64,000 nt of DNA, from the NCBI RefSeq assembly GCF_963576545.1, contig NW_026870561.1:223373-287372 (forward strand), written 5' to 3'. Below the pieces are notes generated by a model. That model saw only the letters and a program-made list of their open reading frames with translations. It had not been told where the DNA came from and made no database searches. This document shows, one piece after another, positions 61,322 to 64,000 of this stretch (position 1 is the first letter of the stretch; each line of letters starts with the position of its first letter). The position numbers and the translations under genes were made by a program. This stretch comes from Limanda limanda (Eukaryota; Chordata; Actinopteri; Pleuronectiformes; Pleuronectidae).

Positions 61322-62276
61322 GTGGGGGTAGAGCCTACTTGCAAGTCTCTCCGACCTTCACAAAAAAAGTTATTCAAGAATATCTCTTTCTCCTATGTGC
61401 TTTCATCCCTAACCCTAACCCTAACCCTTCCGAAAGTCGGAGAAGCTCAAGGATGGTACCGATCGATGCGCGCTACCCCATTTAGTGGGGGTAGAGCCTA
61501 CTTGCAAGTCCTCTCCGACCTTCACAAAAAAAGTTATTCAAGAATATCTCTTTCTCCTATGTGCTTTCATCCCTAACCCTAACCCTAACCCTTCCGAAAG
61601 TCGGAGAAGCTCAAGGATGGTACCGATCGATGCGCGCTACCCCATTTAGTGGGGGTAGAGCCTACTTGCAAGTCTCTCCGACCTTCACAAAAAAAGTTAT
61701 TCAAGAATATCTCCTCAGATTTGGGGGAATTTCGTCGGTCGACCTCTTCCGAAGGTCGTACAAGCTCGGGGATGGTACCAATCGATCCGCAGGACCCAAA
61801 TTAGTCCAGATGCAACCACTTTCCAAGTCTCTCCGACCTTCACAAAAAAAGTTATTCAAGAATATCTCTTTCTCCTATGTGCTTTCATCCCTAACCCTAA
61901 CCCTTCCGAAAGTCGGAGAAGCTCAAGGATAGTACCGATCGATGCGCGCTACCCCATTTAGTGGGGGTAGAGCCTACTTGCAAGTCTCTCCGACCTTCAC
62001 AAAAAAAGTTATTCAAGAATATCTCCTCAGATTTGGGGGAATTTCGTCGGTCGACCTCTTTCGAAGGTCGTACAAGCTCGGGGATGGTACCATCGATCCG
62101 CAGGACCCAAATTAGTCCAGATGCAACCACTTTCCAAGTCTCTCCGACCTTCACAAAAAAGTTATTCAAGAATATCTCTTTCTCCTATGTGCTTTCATCC
62201 CTAACCCTAACCCTAACCCTTCCGAAAGTCGGAGAAGCTCAAGGATAGTACCGATCGATGCGCGCTACCCCATTTA
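61322..62276 (+). repeat. Short, short 164, long 312, long 316, with indels
   Basis: Same order as 52422-53377. It has an extra C in AAGTCCTCTCC (about 61510), a lost A in GGTACCATCG (about 62091) and A6 instead of A7 (about 62154). The clustering of single-base indels resembles 14647-17534 on a smaller scale. Confidence 0.87.
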
Positions 62277-63699
62277 GTGGGGGTAGAGCCTACTTGCAAG
62301 TCTCTCCGACCTTCACAAAAAAAGTTATTCAAGAATATCTCTTTCTCCTATGTGCTTTCATCCCTAACCCTAACCCTAACCCTTCCGAAAGTCGGAGAAG
62401 CTCAAGGATGGTACCGATCGATGCGCGCTACCCCATTTAGTGGGGGTAGAGCCTACTTGCAAGTCTCTCCGACCTTCACAAAAAAAGTTATTCAAGAATA
62501 TCTCCTCAGATTTGGGGGAATTTCGTCGGTCGACCTCTTCCGAAGGTCGTACAAGCTCGGGGATGGTACCAATCGATCCGCAGGACCCAAATTAGTCCAG
62601 ATGCAACCACTTTCCAAGTCTCTCCGACCTTCACAAAAAAAGTTATTCAAGAATATCTCTTTCTCCTATGTGCTTTCATCCCTAACCCTAACCCTAACCC
62701 TTCCGAAAGTCGGAGAAGCTCAAGGATGGTACCGATCGATGCGCGCTACCCCATTTAGTGGGGGTAGAGCCTACTTGCAAGTCTCTCCGACCTTCACAAA
62801 AAAAGTTATTCAAGAATATCTCCTCAGATTTGGGGGAATTTCGTCGGTCGACCTCTTCCGAAGGTCGTACAAGCTCGGGGATGGTACCAATCGATCCGCA
62901 GGACCCAAATTAGTCCAGATGCAACCACTTTTCAAGTCTCTCCGACCTTCACAAAAAAAGTTATTCAAGAATATCTCTTTCTCCTATGTGCTTTCATCCC
63001 TAACCCTAACCCTTCCGAAAGTCGGAGAAGCTCAAGGATGGTACCGATCGATGCGCGCTACCCCATTTAGTGGGGGTAGAGCCTACTTGCAAGTCTCTCC
63101 GACCTTCACAAAAAAAGTTATTCAAGAATATCTCCTCAGATTTGGGGGAATTTCGTCGGTCGACCTCTTCCGAAGGTCGTACAAGCTCGGGGATGGTACC
63201 AATCGATCCGCAGGACCCAAATTAGTCCAGATGCAACCACTTTTCAAGTCTCTCCGACCTTCACAAAAAAAGTTATTCAAGAATATCTCTTTCTCCTATG
63301 TGCTTTCATCCCTAACCCTAACCCTTCCGAAAGTCGGAGAAGCTCAAAGATGGTACTGATCGATGCGCGCAACCCCATTTAGTGGGGGTAGAGCCTACTT
63401 GCAAGTCTCTCCGACCTTCACAAAAAAAGTTATTCAAGAATATCTCCTCAGATTTGGGGGAATTTCGTCGGTCGACCTCTCTCGAAGGTCGTACAAGCTC
63501 GGGGATGGTACCAATCGATCCGCAGGACCCAAATTAGTCCAGATGCAACCACTTTTCAAGTCTCTCCGACCTTCACAAAAAAAGTTATTCAAGAATATCT
63601 CTTTCTCCTATGTGCTTTCATCCCTAACCCTAACCCTAACCCTTCCGAAAGTCGGAGAAGCTCAAGGATGGTACCGATCGATGCGCGCTACCCCATTTA
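62277..63699 (+). repeat. 1,423-bp dimer-rich repeat, copy 3
   Basis: Short 163, long 318, long 312, long 312, long 318, the same order and length as 53378-54800. The last three dimers carry ACTTTTCAAG, found elsewhere only at 13221. The fourth dimer begins beta with CTCTCGAAGG (near 63481), and the one before it ends CTCAAAGATGGTACTGATCG. Confidence 0.9.
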
Positions 63700-64000
63700 G
63701 TGGGGGTAGAGCCTACTTGCAAGTCTCTCCGACCTTCACAAAAAAAGTTATTCAAGAATATCTCTTTCTCCTATGTGCTTTCATCCCTAACCCTAACCCT
63801 AACCCTTCCGAAAGTCGGAGAAGCTCAAGGATGGTACCGATCGATGCGCGCAACCCCATTTAGTGGGGGTAGAGCCTACTTGCAAGTCTCTCCGACCTTC
63901 ACAAAAAAAGTTATTCAAGAATATCTCCTCAGATTTGGGGGAATTTCGTCGGTCGACCTCTTCCGAAGGTCGTACAAGCTCGGGGATGGTACCAATCGAT
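63700..64000 (+). repeat. Short unit and partial dimer at window end
   Basis: A short 163 unit (63700-63862) and the first 138 bases of a dimer, which stops inside beta at GGTACCAATCGAT. The array plainly continues beyond the window. Confidence 0.92.

Larger units (their letters stand above)
1..64000 (+). repeat. Telomere-motif satellite array spanning the whole window
   Basis: The sequence resolves completely into head-to-tail units bounded by GTGGGGGTAG. Short alpha units are 151, 157 or 163 bp and long beta-alpha dimers are 311, 312 or 318 bp, apart from a few indel variants. By hand tally 155 short and 122 long complete units, one 161-bp fusion and two partial end units add up to exactly 64,000 bases, so no stretch is left for a gene or unique sequence. 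All units point the same way and I found no inversion. Each alpha contains one to three CCCTAA repeats followed by CCC. The organisation resembles a subtelomeric satellite of a eukaryote with TTAGGG-type telomeres, but a centromeric or other heterochromatic location cannot be excluded from sequence alone. Confidence 0.97.

Noticed and set aside
1..64000. CRISPR array
   Set aside because: The units are 151-327 bp with no short repeat alternating with unique spacers, and no cas gene is present.
1..64000. rRNA, tRNA or small RNA genes
   Set aside because: No unit folds into a cloverleaf or matches conserved rRNA segments I know. Sequences such as GGTACCGATCG do not fit a polymerase III B box.
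1..64000. Transposon or retroelement insertion
   Set aside because: Unit lengths account for every base, leaving no room for an insertion, terminal repeats or target-site duplication.
1..64000. Repeat-induced point mutation as in some fungi
   Set aside because: GGATGG to GGATAG fits the CpA-to-TpA context, but most other variants do not, and copies stay nearly identical instead of saturated with C-to-T changes.

Overview
The whole window is one uninterrupted satellite array. I see no protein-coding gene, RNA gene, transposon or unique-sequence island in its 64,000 bases. I walked it unit by unit, using the conserved GTGGGGGTAG as the boundary. By hand tally the units are 155 complete short units, 122 complete long units, one deletion-fusion unit and a partial unit at each end, and their lengths sum exactly to 64,000. 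The short unit is a single monomer, alpha (163 bp, with 157 and 151 bp forms). The long unit is a dimer (318 bp, with 312 and 311 bp forms) in which a 155-bp diverged relative, beta, is inserted into alpha. Alpha and beta share a 45-bp identical core, plus AAGCTC, GGATGGTACC and ATCGAT at matching positions.

Every alpha carries a short telomere-like tract, CCCTAA repeated one to three times and then CCC, always with the C-rich strand on +. Beta has unrelated sequence there. This suggests a eukaryote with TTAGGG-type telomeres and a subtelomeric (or otherwise heterochromatic) satellite. TTAGGG repeats occur in animals, many fungi and several protist groups, and nothing here lets me name the organism.

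The array is hierarchical. Level 1 is the alpha/beta monomers. Level 2 is the short and long units. Level 3 is a 1,744-bp eight-unit higher-order repeat (HOR; positions P1 to P8) with diagnostic variants at fixed positions. It occurs at 1, 3973, 10678, 12422, 20415, 23259, 25641, 30429, 37279, 43023, 47642 and 56707, with truncated copies at 22159, 36179, 50030 and 58930. Between HOR copies lies a three-unit module D (about 799 bp) in two subtypes, K and G, each followed by its own type of tail. Level 4 is segmental duplication of these strings: 5.7 kb at offset 9,737; 4.9 kb at offset 5,750-5,756; 3.0 kb at offset 5,882-5,888; a 4,619-bp tandem duplication; and tandem repeats of 962, 1,100, 1,423 and 1,744 bp.

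Layout: 1-14165 is well-ordered HOR, D-module and tail blocks. 14166-14646 is a short spacer. 14647-17534 is a degraded patch rich in single-base indels. 17535-24358 repeats much of 7798-13521 and adds a 1,100-bp tandem copy. 24359-41259 is built from HOR, D(G) and G-tail super-units. 40460-49700 is the 4,619-bp tandem duplication. 49386-61321 holds the copies with a GTAATTC marker and several truncations. 52422-56706 and 61322-64000 are rich in consecutive dimers.

The open reading frames, which run to several hundred codons, follow from frame arithmetic: the dimer is 318 bp, a multiple of three, and telomere-tract changes come in steps of 6 bp. I do not regard them as genes. The main interest is the telomere-seeded, multi-level repeat, its record of recombination, and one patch that looks like an assembly or polishing problem.
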